Origin: JAIQFL01 sp035295745 | Lineage (GTDB): Bacteria > Acidobacteriota > Terriglobia > Bryobacterales > Bryobacteraceae | Length of the DNA stretch: 64,000 bases | NCBI GenBank assembly: GCA_035295745.1 | Contig: DATGIL010000028.1 | Span: 36,473 to 100,472 of the forward strand | Direction: 5' to 3' | In this document: positions 8,260 through 16,625 of the stretch, in pieces | Position numbering within the stretch: the first letter of the stretch is position 1 | Layout: every line of letters starts with the position of its first letter | Program-made: the position numbers and the translations under genes | The notes under the pieces: model-generated | Database searches by the model: none | The model's input: the letters and a program-made list of their open reading frames with translations, nothing else | Told to the model about the DNA's origin: nothing

Positions 8260-9758
8260 GCAGCGTCCCCGGAAGCCGGCGAATGAGTGGCCGCTGCCAT
8301 GATCTTCTCCTGCGTGGCTTCGCGGCCATCCAATACCGCGGTAACGCTTCCGTCGCGCAACACCAGGATGCGATCCGAGCAGCGAAGCAGTTCCGGAAGT
8401 TCCGAACTGACCAGGATCACCCCCTTACCACCCGCCGCGAGGCTGTCGATGATGCGATAGATGTCCTGCTTGGCCCCGACATCGATCCCGCGTGTCGGGT
8501 CATCGAGAAACAGCACCTCGGGGTCGAGCAGCAGCCACCGGGCCAGCAGCACCTTCTGCTGATTGCCGCCGCTCAGCGTGGCGACTTCGGCCGCAACGGA
8601 CGGGCAGTTCAGCCTGAGACGTCCTGCGATCGAGGCGAGCGCCTCCCTCTCGCGCACATGCCGCAGGAATCCCCACGATTGCATGCGGCGGAGCACCGTC
8701 ATGGTACCGTTCTCCAGCACGCTCATGCTCATCATCAGCCCTTCCCCGCGCCGATCCTCGGGCGTCAGGCCAATTCCGTGGCGCATCGCCTGGTGCGGGG
8801 AGCGCGGCAGGATCGGCCTGCCGTCACGGTGGATCGTCCCGCCCCTGATCGGGTCGAGTCCGAAGAGCGCTGCGCCTAACTCGCTGCGCCCTGCTCCCAC
8901 CAGTCCGGCCACCCCTAACACCTCGCCGCGGCGTAGTTCGAACGAGACGGACTTCAGCTTGGCGGTCGAGAGCCGCTCTACCCGGAGCAAGACCTCTCCA
9001 CTTTCGCGATGCTCGGGCCGCTCGGAGATCTGCAGATCACGGCCTACCATCAGACGGACGATCTCGGCGGGGCTGGTGGTCGCGATCTCGACGGTCTGGA
9101 CAGTCTCGCCATCTCGCAAGACCGTCGCGCGATCACAAATACGGAAGAGTTCGTCCATTTTGTGCGAAACGTACACAGTCGAGACACCGCGCGTCCGCAA
9201 TTCGCGGATAAGGCTGAAGAGGCGATCGACGGCGTCATCCGAGAGCGAACTGGTCGGCTCGTCCATGATGAGGATTCGCGCGTCCATGCTGAGAGCGCGG
9301 GCAATCGCCAGCAGTTGCAACTGGCCGATCGGGAGCGAGCCGGCCATCTGGCGGAGACTGCAGGTCAGGCCTACCTGGTCGAGGTAAGGCCGGCAGAACG
9401 CTGCGAGGCGGCGAGGGCGAACCAGATGGCCTTCGGCAAGCCTCAGATTCGCGATCGCCATGTTCTCACCCACGGTCAGATGCGGAAAGAGATCCAGCTC
9501 CTGGTAGATGATGCCGATTCCCAGGCGTTGCGCGTCGAGTGGAGTCGCGATGGTGACGGGCCGATCGTTGAGTGTGATCGCGGCGTGGTCCGGTCGCACC
9601 GCCCCGGCGAGGATCTTCGCAAGTGTGCTTTTACCCGCACCGTTTTCGCCGATGAGTGCGTGGACTTCGCCCGGCCGGAGTGTGAATCGTGCGCCGCGGA
9701 GTGCCGCCACCCCGCCGAAATGCTTGCTGACGACCTCGGCCTGGAGGAAGTTCGCCAC
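8256..9758 (-). CDS. Sugar ABC transporter ATP-binding protein (RbsA/MglA-like)
   Basis: 500 residues with two fused ABC domains. Domain 1 has Walker A GENGAGKST (about residue 38), the Q-loop, IGQLQLLAIARAL in place of the classical signature, and Walker B ILIMDEPTSSL. Domain 2 has a degenerate Walker A (GLVGAGRSE), signature LSGGNQQKVLLARWL and Walker B FLDDPTRGIDVGAK. In domain 2 the usual catalytic Glu after Walker B is Asp, while domain 1 keeps DEP. The start is GTG at 9758, directly after the ogt stop with no gap. The protein powers uptake of a monosaccharide through the RbsC-like permease. Confidence 0.93.
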   Translation of the reverse strand: MANFLQAEVVSKHFGGVAALRGARFTLRPGEVHALIGENGAGKSTLAKILAGAVRPDHAAITLNDRPVTIATPLDAQRLGIGIIYQELDLFPHLTVGENMAIANLRLAEGHLVRPRRLAAFCRPYLDQVGLTCSLRQMAGSLPIGQLQLLAIARALSMDARILIMDEPTSSLSDDAVDRLFSLIRELRTRGVSTVYVSHKMDELFRICDRATVLRDGETVQTVEIATTSPAEIVRLMVGRDLQISERPEHRESGEVLLRVERLSTAKLKSVSFELRRGEVLGVAGLVGAGRSELGAALFGLDPIRGGTIHRDGRPILPRSPHQAMRHGIGLTPEDRRGEGLMMSMSVLENGTMTVLRRMQSWGFLRHVREREALASIAGRLRLNCPSVAAEVATLSGGNQQKVLLARWLLLDPEVLFLDDPTRGIDVGAKQDIYRIIDSLAAGGKGVILVSSELPELLRCSDRILVLRDGSVTAVLDGREATQEKIMAAATHSPASGDAA

Positions 9759-10262
9759 CTATCGCGGCCCGGCCATCTCCAGACTAGCGGGGATCACGCC
9801 CTCCAACGCCAGCAATTTCTTCTTGAGTGGCAGTCCGCCTCCGTAGCCCACCAGCTTGCCGCTGGCGCCGATCACGCGGTGGCACGGCACCACAATGGCA
9901 ATCGGATTGGCACCATTCGCCGCCCCGACTGCACGTACCGCGTTGGCCGAGCCGATGGCTTGCGCGATCTGAGTGTAGCTGCGAGTCTGTCCGTAAGGGA
10001 TGGTGAGCAATTGGCGCCACACCCGGGTCTGAAAATCGGTGCCCTGTATGTCGAGCGGCAGATCAAACTCGCGTAGTTCGCCGCGGAAGTAGGCTTCCAG
10101 CTGGCGCACCGTCTCGGTGAAAATCGGCACCGGCGCGGTGGCGCGTTGAGCGCCATCAGGGGCCCGGAACGGGGCGAAAGCAATGATACGAATCCCTGCT
10201 GAACCAGCCGCCAGCACAAGGTTCGGCCCGTTTTCCACTTGCGTCTCGATCCACTGCAACAT
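9759..10262 (-). CDS. ogt: Methylated-DNA--protein-cysteine methyltransferase
   Basis: 167 residues from the ATG at 10262. The frame stays open upstream to 10364, but that extension runs into repeat DNA and reads as non-protein. The suicide-alkyl-acceptor motif PCHRVIG is present with its Asn-Gly partner (GAANGANPIAIVV). The helix-turn-helix region SYTQIAQAIGSANAVRAVGAA and the C-terminal LLALEG are also present. The enzyme removes methyl groups from O6-methylguanine by transferring them to the active-site Cys. Its stop codon abuts the GTG of the sugar ATPase, suggesting co-translation, although no functional link is known. The lack of an Ada N-terminal domain makes it an Ogt/MGMT-type repair protein. 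Confidence 0.92.
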   Translation of the reverse strand: MLQWIETQVENGPNLVLAAGSAGIRIIAFAPFRAPDGAQRATAPVPIFTETVRQLEAYFRGELREFDLPLDIQGTDFQTRVWRQLLTIPYGQTRSYTQIAQAIGSANAVRAVGAANGANPIAIVVPCHRVIGASGKLVGYGGGLPLKKKLLALEGVIPASLEMAGPR

Positions 10263-10336
10263 GAATTCAGTCTGCCATATCCGGACTGAGGTGGGACAGA
10301 CTGAAAAGCGCCCCACCCTGCTCGCTAAGCACGTGG

Positions 10337-11002
10337 TTTCAGAAGTCCGCCGGTTTATCGACACATCGCTTGCTCACGCGCGCGGCTCGCAAGCGTATAT
10401 CGTGCGAGCGTAGGCAACGAGCGCCACTGCGTCATGATTGGTCACCGCTTGCTCACGCGCGCGGTCGCAAGCGCACATCGTGCCGTGCGCAGGCAACGAG
10501 CGCCACTGCGTCATGATTGGCCACCGCTTGCTTACGCGCGCGGCTCGCAAGCGCACCCATCGTGCCGTGCGCAGGCAACGAGCCGCGACCGTGAGGGAGC
10601 GCCACTGCGTCATGATTGGTCATCGCTTGCTCACGCGCGCGGCTCGCAAGCGCATATCGCGCCGAGCGTAGGCAACGAGCGCCACTGCGTCATGATTGGT
10701 CACCGCTTGCTTACGCGCGCGGTCGCAAGCGCACCCATCGCGCCGAGCGTAGGCAACGAGCCGCGACCGTGAGGGAGCGCCACAGCGTCATGATTGGTCA
10801 CCGCTTGCTCACGCGCGCGGCTCGCAAGCGCATATCGCGCCGAGCGTAGGCAACGAGCGCCACTGCGTCATGATTGGTCACCGCTTCCTTACGCGCGCGG
10901 TCGCAAGCGCACCCATCGCGCCGTGCGTAGCTTACGAGCCGCGACCGTAAGGGAGTGTTCTATGGCAAATTACGCGACTGCATTTCTGAAACGGTGTACT
11001 TA
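10337..11002 (+). repeat. 178-bp higher-order tandem repeat array built from palindromic arms
   Basis: The array contains seven copies of a left arm (CGCTTGCTCACGCGCGCGG, then CTCGCAAGCG, self-complementary at its ends) and three of a right arm (GAGCCGCGACCGTGAGGGAG). GCGTCATGATTGGTCA lies between them. The positions 10438, 10616 and 10794 are equivalent, giving an exact 178-bp period made of two unequal subunits of about 80 and 98 bp. The left end (TTTCAGAAGTC at 10337) and the right end (ATTTCTGAAACGGTGTACTT at 10982) recur elsewhere in the window. Open frames across it are by-products of the repeat. It lies upstream of ogt and could carry that operon's promoter, which I cannot identify. 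Confidence 0.85.
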
Positions 11003-11015
11003 AGTGTCTACCAGC

Positions 11016-11426
11016 TCACTTCAGCTTCTTGCTCAACTCCTTGGCACGTTCCACAGCCTCGCAAGGTGCGAAGTCTTCTAACTCAAAATACGGGCGAACT
11101 TCGATTTCGCCGTTGCCGCCAGGGTGCGGCGCCGGCGCGCGCATCGCCCACTCCATCGCTTCCGCCCTCGAGTTCACTTTGATGATCCAATACCCGGCGA
11201 TGAGTTCCTTGGTCTCGGTGAAAGGGCCATCGATCACGGTCTTCTTACCGCCGGAAAACACGATCCGAGCCCCCTTGGAACTCGGCTGCAAGCCGGTGGC
11301 GTCTACAAGCACACCGGCCTTCATTAATTCCTCGTTATATTTACTCATTTCGTTCAATAGTTCCTCGCTCGGCATGATGCCGGCTTCGGAATCTTTGCTC
11401 GCTTTTACGATCATCATGAATCTCAC
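11016..11426 (-). CDS. YCII-related (DGPF-domain) protein
   Basis: 136 residues of the YCII/DGPF fold: MRFMMIVKASKDSEAG at the start, then VIDGPFTETKELIAGYWII containing the DGPF motif, then EWAMRAPAP and EVRPYFE. A good AAAGGAG site precedes the ATG. Family members are dimeric alpha/beta barrels, often paired with ECF sigma factors; here none is adjacent, but the alpha/beta hydrolase at 11479 lies just upstream on the same strand and may be co-transcribed. A similar protein at 35686 does sit next to a sigma factor. Function unknown; a small-molecule or redox-sensing role is only inference. Confidence 0.85.
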   Translation of the reverse strand: MRFMMIVKASKDSEAGIMPSEELLNEMSKYNEELMKAGVLVDATGLQPSSKGARIVFSGGKKTVIDGPFTETKELIAGYWIIKVNSRAEAMEWAMRAPAPHPGGNGEIEVRPYFELEDFAPCEAVERAKELSKKLK

Positions 11427-11478
11427 GGCTTTTAATCTCCTTTTTATTTAAAATCGAACGAATTGATCTGAAATCCAG

Positions 11479-12264
11479 TTACGTCGCTTCCAGGAACGCC
11501 CTGACCGCTTCCACCAAAGCCCGCGACGAGATGATGTTGTAGTGCGTGAGCCCCGGCAGAATCGCCAGCCGGGATGCGGGCCTTCCCGATCCGTCCCATC
11601 CGCCATCCCGTTGCCCGCCACCCAGAAGTTCGAAGAATTCCACAATGTGCTCCGGATGAATCGAATCGGCGTCGGCAAAGGCGAGCAACACTGGAAGCCG
11701 GATGGCCGCAACCTCTGCCGACCAGTCGTAATCTTTCCCCAGCATGTCGCGCAGTTTAGTCACCAGCACCGGCCACTTTTCGGGATGCGGCGCCACCCGG
11801 GCGTACTGCTGATAAAGGGGACTATGCATCATGCGCTCGGCCGCCCGTTCATCCATCTGTGAGATCGCATCCAGTATCTCGGGATACCACCCGTCCCGTC
11901 GGAAAGGTGTCGAGACGATCACCAGTTTCCGAACCAGTGAAGGATGCTGAATCGCAAGCCGCAATGCCACACCCGCGCCCAACGAATACCCCATCACATC
12001 CGCCTTTTCGAGCCGCAGGTGCCCGATCAATGTCGAAATGTCGTCAGCCATCGTCAGGTAGCTGATCGGCCGCTCGACATCGGCTGTCCTTCCGTGCCCC
12101 TGCAAATCCACGGCAATGACGCGCCGCCCCTCGGCGAGCAATGGCCGGATTTCGCTCGACATTGCCGTTGAACCCAGCCCGCCGTGCAGCAGGATCAGGG
12201 GCTCTCCGACGCCACTAGCTTCGTAATACAGCCGCAATCCATTGACATCGGCGTAGCCCGTCAT
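11479..12264 (-). CDS. Alpha/beta-hydrolase fold protein
   Basis: 261 residues with the standard core: LILLHGGLGS (oxyanion HG), the nucleophile elbow GYSLGAG (Ser about residue 95), a late acid in LAFADADSIHPEH, and the catalytic His in LPGLTHYNI. No signal peptide, so cytoplasmic. GGAGAAAG precedes the ATG. The subfamily resembles 3-oxoadipate enol-lactonase/BPHL-like hydrolases, but the cap region is not diagnostic, so the substrate is unassigned. It is divergent from ispH across a 179-base intergenic region. Confidence 0.85.
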   Translation of the reverse strand: MTGYADVNGLRLYYEASGVGEPLILLHGGLGSTAMSSEIRPLLAEGRRVIAVDLQGHGRTADVERPISYLTMADDISTLIGHLRLEKADVMGYSLGAGVALRLAIQHPSLVRKLVIVSTPFRRDGWYPEILDAISQMDERAAERMMHSPLYQQYARVAPHPEKWPVLVTKLRDMLGKDYDWSAEVAAIRLPVLLAFADADSIHPEHIVEFFELLGGGQRDGGWDGSGRPASRLAILPGLTHYNIISSRALVEAVRAFLEAT

Positions 12265-12397
12265 TCTTTCTCCTTCCGCTGGTGTGTCGAATCGGCGAGT
12301 GGGAAATCGACAGGGGAAGCGTGATTTTCAATTCGCATTTGTGCCCAATTCCGGGCACCTGCGGGGGACAAATGCTTACCCTTCACGGTTTTTCCGG

Positions 12398-12413
12398 TGG
12401 CACCTGACTTGCT
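12398..12413 (+). promoter_or_regulatory. Possible sigma-54 (-24/-12) promoter of ispH
   Basis: TGGCACCTGACTTGCT matches the sigma-54 consensus TGGCAC-N5-TTGCW, with GG and GC separated by exactly ten bases. A transcript would start near 12424, twenty bases before the ispH ATG. The match is direct; that sigma-54 uses it is inference, and it overlaps a sigma-70-type extended -10. Confidence 0.5.
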
Positions 12414-12416
12414 TGC

Positions 12417-12426
12417 CTGCTATAAT
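12417..12426 (+). promoter_or_regulatory. Extended -10 sigma-70 promoter of ispH
   Basis: TGCTATAAT is a perfect extended -10 element, and its TATAAT lies 17 bases before the ispH ATG. The hexamer 17 bases upstream (TGGCAC) is a poor -35, so activity would depend on the extended -10. If used, the leader would be only about 11-12 bases and lack a strong ribosome site. Confidence 0.5.
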
Positions 12427-12443
12427 CGTAAACATTCTCCTCT

Positions 12444-13415
12444 ATGCCTCTTAAGCTTTTCGCACCTAATCTTGGGGCGGACAAAAAGATTTTTCTGCTT
12501 AAGCCGCGCGGATTTTGCGCCGGAGTGGTCAGGGCAATCGATGTAGTCAAGATCGCTCTCGACCTCTATGGACCTCCGGTATACGTCCGCAAGGAGATTG
12601 TCCACAATAAGCACGTAGTGGACGAATTGCGAGAAGCCGGTGCCGTCTTCGTCGAAGAGTTGGATGAGGTGCCTACCGGCGGCCGCGCGATTTTCAGCGC
12701 CCACGGCGTCGCCCCTTCGGTACGCAAACAGGCCCGCGACCGTCAATTGGATGTGATCGATGCCACCTGCCCGCTGGTGACGAAAGTACACCTGGAGGCA
12801 GTGAGGTTCGCTCGTGACGGTTACAGCATCGTCCTGATCGGACACAAGGACCACGACGAAGTCATTGGTACTCTCGGTGAGGTGCCCGACCGCAGCTTCC
12901 TGGTGGAGACCGTGGAAGATGTGGACGGTCTGGAAGTACCCGATCCCACGCGTGTCCGGTATCTGACCCAGACTACACTAAGCCTGGATGAGACTCGTGA
13001 CATCGTCACCCGGTTGAAGGAACGCTTTCCTTTTGTGGAAGGTCCTCCGGCGCAGGACATCTGCTACGCCACCGAGAACCGGCAGATGGCGGTGAAAGCC
13101 ATATCCGATCACGTGGAACTGTTGTTAGTAGTGGGCTCGCAAAACAGCTCCAATTCCAAGCGCCTGGTGGAAGTGGGCGACAATTTCGGCATACGTTCGT
13201 ACCTGGTAAATGATCGAAGTGATGTGGATGCAGGCTGGCTGGATGGCGTCCGCAATGTTGGGGTGACCGCCGGCGCTTCGGCGCCCGAGCACCTGGTTCA
13301 GGAACTAATCGAATTCCTTCGCGACCTTGGCTTCCACCAGATGGAAGAGATCGAACTGGTGGATGAAGACGTGCGGTTCTCGCTACCCGCCGAGCTGACC
13401 ATATCGATTCGATGA
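12444..13415 (+). CDS. ispH: 4-hydroxy-3-methylbut-2-enyl diphosphate reductase
   Basis: 323 residues covering the whole LytB/IspH family. It makes IPP and DMAPP from HMBPP in the last step of the MEP pathway, using a [4Fe-4S] cluster. The three cluster cysteines are visible in PRGFCAGVV, DATCPLVTK and DICYATENRQ. Substrate-binding His/Glu residues lie in HNKHVV, SAHGVAP and GHKDHDEVIGT, and the end shows VGSQNSSNSKRL. The stop overlaps the shc start (ATGA), so isoprenoid supply and hopanoid cyclisation are made from one message. Upstream overlapping sigma-54-like and extended -10 elements are noted separately. Confidence 0.97.
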   Translation: MPLKLFAPNLGADKKIFLLKPRGFCAGVVRAIDVVKIALDLYGPPVYVRKEIVHNKHVVDELREAGAVFVEELDEVPTGGRAIFSAHGVAPSVRKQARDRQLDVIDATCPLVTKVHLEAVRFARDGYSIVLIGHKDHDEVIGTLGEVPDRSFLVETVEDVDGLEVPDPTRVRYLTQTTLSLDETRDIVTRLKERFPFVEGPPAQDICYATENRQMAVKAISDHVELLLVVGSQNSSNSKRLVEVGDNFGIRSYLVNDRSDVDAGWLDGVRNVGVTAGASAPEHLVQELIEFLRDLGFHQMEEIELVDEDVRFSLPAELTISIR

Positions 13416-15334
13416 GCGCTCCCCTACAAGTCCGAAACACCCTGGAGTCCGCCGCTGAACAGGCTAAACGCCGTGCGGCAAACTATCTCGCGAATCTTCA
13501 GAAACGCGACGGTCATTGGTGTGCGGAGCTTACCGCCGACACCACGCTCGAATCGGACTACATTCTTTTCCAACTCTGGCTCTATCCGCCAGTAGACGGA
13601 GTGTGGTCGCCGCGGAGCCGGCCTTTCATCGACAAGGCCGCACGCTCCATCCTCAATCGCCAGCTTCCGGACGGCGGCTTTAATATCTACGTCAAGGGAC
13701 CGTCTGAAGTCAACGCGTCGGTCAAGGCGTATTTCGCGCTGAAACTGGCGGGATTGGAGGCGGCTGACCCGCGCATGATTCGTCTGCGCGACCGGATCCT
13801 CGAACTCGGCGGAATTCAGGCGGCCAACAGCTACGTAAAGGTCAATCTCAGCCTGTTCGACCAGTATCCGCGGCAATACTGCCCCAGCATCCCGCCCGAG
13901 GTCGTACTGCTGCCGTTTGATTTCCTGTACCAGATGTCGGCGTGGACGCGCGCGATCGTGGTGTCGTTGGCAATAGTACACGCGGCCAACCCACGGCGCC
14001 CGGTGCCCGCAGGATTCAATCTGGAGGAGATCTGGCTTCCCGGCGTGAGTCCCGAGTTTCAAAAGGACGCGCGGTGGTTTACGTGGCACAACGTCTTCCT
14101 GGGTACCGACCGGCTCTTGAAGTGGTGGGAACGCAACGGCAGCCAGTCGATTCGCAAAAAGGCGATTGCCAAGGCGCGTGAGTGGATGATCGAGCGCATG
14201 GACCACTCCGATGGGTTGGGTGCAATCTATCCGCCGATGATGTACTCGATCATGGCATTGGACGCTCTGGGGGTTGACTCGGATGACCCGACCCGTGTTC
14301 GAGCCCTCCGCGAGTTCGATGAACTGATGGTCGATGACGGCGAGCGCTTCTTCTTCCAGCCCTGCTTCTCGCCCGTGTGGGACACGGCAATCGGAGCTTA
14401 CGCGCTGGCGCAGTCCGATCGGAAGAGTCCCGCGCTGCGGAATTCGGCGGATTGGCTACTCGCCCGCGAGATTCGCCGCAAGGCCGAGTGGTCGGTCAAG
14501 CGCCCGCGCACCGAGGCGTCGGGTTGGGCGTTCTTCTACAACAACGAGCACTATCCCGATATCGACGACACTGCCATGGTGATGCTTGCTCTGAGCGCCA
14601 CCACGGGATCGAACCCCGCGGCGCAGAAAGCTTGCCACAAACGCGGTCTCGACTGGCTACTGGCAATGCAATCGAGCGATGGCGGTTGGGCTGCATTCGA
14701 TGCCGACAACAATTGGGAGTTCCTGAACAAGGTTCCCTTCGCCGATCACAACGCCATGCTCGATCCGACTTGCCCTGACATCACGGGCCGGGTCTTGGAA
14801 GCGCTGGCGGCCCACGGAGTTGAGAGTAGTCATCGCGCGGTCCGCCGCGGCGTCGACTGGCTGGTGCGGCATCAGGAATCGGACGGAAGCTGGTACGGGC
14901 GCTGGGGTGTCGCGTACATCTACGGCACCTGCTTCGCGCTCCGCGGACTGGCAGCGTCGGGTGAGAGCGATCGCGAGGCCCACATTCTGCGTGCCGGTGA
15001 GTGGTTGCGGTCCATTCAGAATGCCGATGGCGGCTGGGGCGAAAGCTGCGCCAGTTACGATAACGGAACTTTTACCGCGGCTCCGAGCACCCCGTCGCAA
15101 ACTGCCTGGGCGATCCTGGGCCTGATAGCGGGCGGCGATCCCAACAGCCTCAGCGTGCAGCATGGCATCGAGTATCTGCTCGAGACGCAGCGGCCCGATG
15201 GCAGTTGGGCCGAGGAACTGGCCACCGGCACCGGTTTCCCCAAAGTTTTCTATTTGAATTACCATTTGTATAAGGATTATTTCCCGTTACTCGCGCTGTC
15301 TGCGTTTGTGAAAGCTCGTACTTCGAATGGATAG
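13412..15334 (+). CDS. shc: Squalene-hopene cyclase
   Basis: 640 residues, normal for the family. The catalytic DxDD motif appears as DIDDTAMV near residue 382, matching the proton-donating Asp of the Alicyclobacillus enzyme. Several QW repeats are visible (QLPDGGFN, QSSDGGWAAFDADN, QESDGSWYGRWG, QNADGGWGES, QRPDGSWAEE). The enzyme is a monotopic membrane protein that folds squalene into hopene and hopanol. It starts inside the ispH stop and ends four bases before hpnH, so it belongs to a tightly packed hopanoid operon. The eukaryotic oxidosqualene-cyclase alternative is excluded by the DxDD motif. Confidence 0.97.
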   Translation: MSAPLQVRNTLESAAEQAKRRAANYLANLQKRDGHWCAELTADTTLESDYILFQLWLYPPVDGVWSPRSRPFIDKAARSILNRQLPDGGFNIYVKGPSEVNASVKAYFALKLAGLEAADPRMIRLRDRILELGGIQAANSYVKVNLSLFDQYPRQYCPSIPPEVVLLPFDFLYQMSAWTRAIVVSLAIVHAANPRRPVPAGFNLEEIWLPGVSPEFQKDARWFTWHNVFLGTDRLLKWWERNGSQSIRKKAIAKAREWMIERMDHSDGLGAIYPPMMYSIMALDALGVDSDDPTRVRALREFDELMVDDGERFFFQPCFSPVWDTAIGAYALAQSDRKSPALRNSADWLLAREIRRKAEWSVKRPRTEASGWAFFYNNEHYPDIDDTAMVMLALSATTGSNPAAQKACHKRGLDWLLAMQSSDGGWAAFDADNNWEFLNKVPFADHNAMLDPTCPDITGRVLEALAAHGVESSHRAVRRGVDWLVRHQESDGSWYGRWGVAYIYGTCFALRGLAASGESDREAHILRAGEWLRSIQNADGGWGESCASYDNGTFTAAPSTPSQTAWAILGLIAGGDPNSLSVQHGIEYLLETQRPDGSWAEELATGTGFPKVFYLNYHLYKDYFPLLALSAFVKARTSNG

Positions 15335-15337
15335 CCT

Positions 15338-16444
15338 ATGAAATTTCCCCTGTCGATGACTGCCGAACTGGCTGGCTACATCATCAAGAACAAGATGCGG
15401 CCGCGTCCGGAATGGCAGAAGAACGTGGTGCGGGCAGCCGATGCGTCCAATCCGTTTCGCATCCTGCCGCCCAAGACCGGGGAGAAGCGCCAACCCCATC
15501 CGATGATCAACAAGCGCTTCCCGATCGTGCTGATGCTGGAACCGCTGCATGCCTGTAATCTGACTTGCACCGGCTGCGGCCGCATCCGCGAGTACGAGTC
15601 GACCATCACCGAGCGGGTGCCGCTCGAAGAGTGCCTGGCGGCGGTGGACGAGTGCGGCGCGCCGGTAGTGTCCATCTGCGGCGGCGAGCCGATGATGTAC
15701 CCGCAGATCGGCGAATTGGTCGCGGGAATTCTCGAGCGCAACCGCCATATCTATCTCTGCACCAACGGCATGTTCATCAAGAAGCGGCTCAAGGAGTTCA
15801 CTCCGGACAAGCGCTTCTACTTCAACGTGCATCTGGACGGGATGGAGAAGAACCACGACATCGCCGTGGAAAAAGAAGGCGTCTTCCGCGAAGCCATCGA
15901 GGGCGTCAAGTTGGCCAAGGCCGCGGGTTTCATGGTCTGCACCAACACCACGGTCTACAAAGAGACCGATATGCGCGAGGTGGAAGAGTTGTTCGAGTAC
16001 CTCGCCACGCTGGGTGTGGACGGACATCAGATCGCACCGGCTTACGGCTATTCGGCGGTCAACGACCGCGAAATCTTCCTGACCCGCGAGGATGTTCACG
16101 AGAAGTTCAAGGACATTGACCGGTTAGCGAAGAAGTATCCGATCCGGCAGACCCCGGTCTACCTCGATTTCCTCAAGGGCAAGCACGAGATGCCGTGCAC
16201 CGCGTGGGGCAATCCGACATACAACATCAAAGGCTGGAAGGGTCCCTGCTACCTCATCACCGACGGCCATTACAAGACGTTCGAAGGTCTCATGACCGAG
16301 ACGCCGTGGGAGAGCTACGGGCAAGGCAACGATCCGCGTTGCGAGCATTGCATGGTGCACTGCGGCTTCGAGCCTTCCGCCGCCCTGGGCATTAACGTCG
16401 GCCTTGCGGACAATCTTAAGATGCTGGCATGGACCTTGAGATAA
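15338..16444 (+). CDS. hpnH: Adenosyl-hopene transferase (radical SAM)
   Basis: 368 residues. The radical-SAM cluster motif CNLTCTGCGR (C-x3-C-x2-C) lies near residue 73, followed by the SAM-binding GGEPMM. The C-terminal part has extra cysteines (PCTAWGNPTYN, RCEHCMVHCGFEPSAA). HpnH couples 5'-deoxyadenosyl to diploptene, giving adenosylhopane, the first step of extended C35 hopanoids. It directly follows shc, and hpnA and hpnG follow it, the usual order. Downstream a 180-base stretch with a twin-hairpin repeat separates it from hpnA, which may affect expression of the distal genes. Confidence 0.95.
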   Translation: MKFPLSMTAELAGYIIKNKMRPRPEWQKNVVRAADASNPFRILPPKTGEKRQPHPMINKRFPIVLMLEPLHACNLTCTGCGRIREYESTITERVPLEECLAAVDECGAPVVSICGGEPMMYPQIGELVAGILERNRHIYLCTNGMFIKKRLKEFTPDKRFYFNVHLDGMEKNHDIAVEKEGVFREAIEGVKLAKAAGFMVCTNTTVYKETDMREVEELFEYLATLGVDGHQIAPAYGYSAVNDREIFLTREDVHEKFKDIDRLAKKYPIRQTPVYLDFLKGKHEMPCTAWGNPTYNIKGWKGPCYLITDGHYKTFEGLMTETPWESYGQGNDPRCEHCMVHCGFEPSAALGINVGLADNLKMLAWTLR

Positions 16445-16488
16445 CGGGGGGCCCGGGGGACTGGGGGCGGCTCGCAAGCAGCCGTGGC

Positions 16489-16530
16489 GCAAACACTCCT
16501 GTTTGCCGCTTCGAGACTCCTCTCGACGCG
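16489..16530 (+). repeat. ACTCCT twin-hairpin repeat between hpnH and hpnA
   Basis: Two adjacent hairpins are seen: GCAAAC-ACTCCT-GTTTGC (6-bp stem) and CGCTTCGAG-ACTCCT-CTCGACGCG (8 of 9 pairs). Both loops read ACTCCT. A near-identical element lies inverted at 45732-45773 and a decayed one near 1655-1715. It lies inside the hopanoid operon, so it would be transcribed. Confidence 0.75.
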
Positions 16531-16625
16531 TTTCGGGTGTCCACCAAGTCAGAGGGAGGAACGATTCGCGAGGCTGCGAATGCTCCCTGGTCCGTTTTCT
16601 TACCAGCCTCCGGGCCCCCGCCTTT

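Noticed and set aside
10263..10364. N-terminal extension of ogt
   Set aside because: The extra 34 residues overlap the beginning of the repeat element and do not resemble an Ada domain; the family start fits ATG 10262.
10365..10990. CRISPR-like array
   Set aside because: Units are not evenly separated by unique spacers; the intervening sequence is itself repeated with a 178-bp period, the arms are GC-rich palindromes found in many other intergenic spaces, and no cas gene is present.
16503..16625. N-terminal extension of hpnA
   Set aside because: The 41 extra codons read through the twin-hairpin repeat and non-conserved DNA; the Rossmann start MRPALVTGASGFLG begins at 16626.
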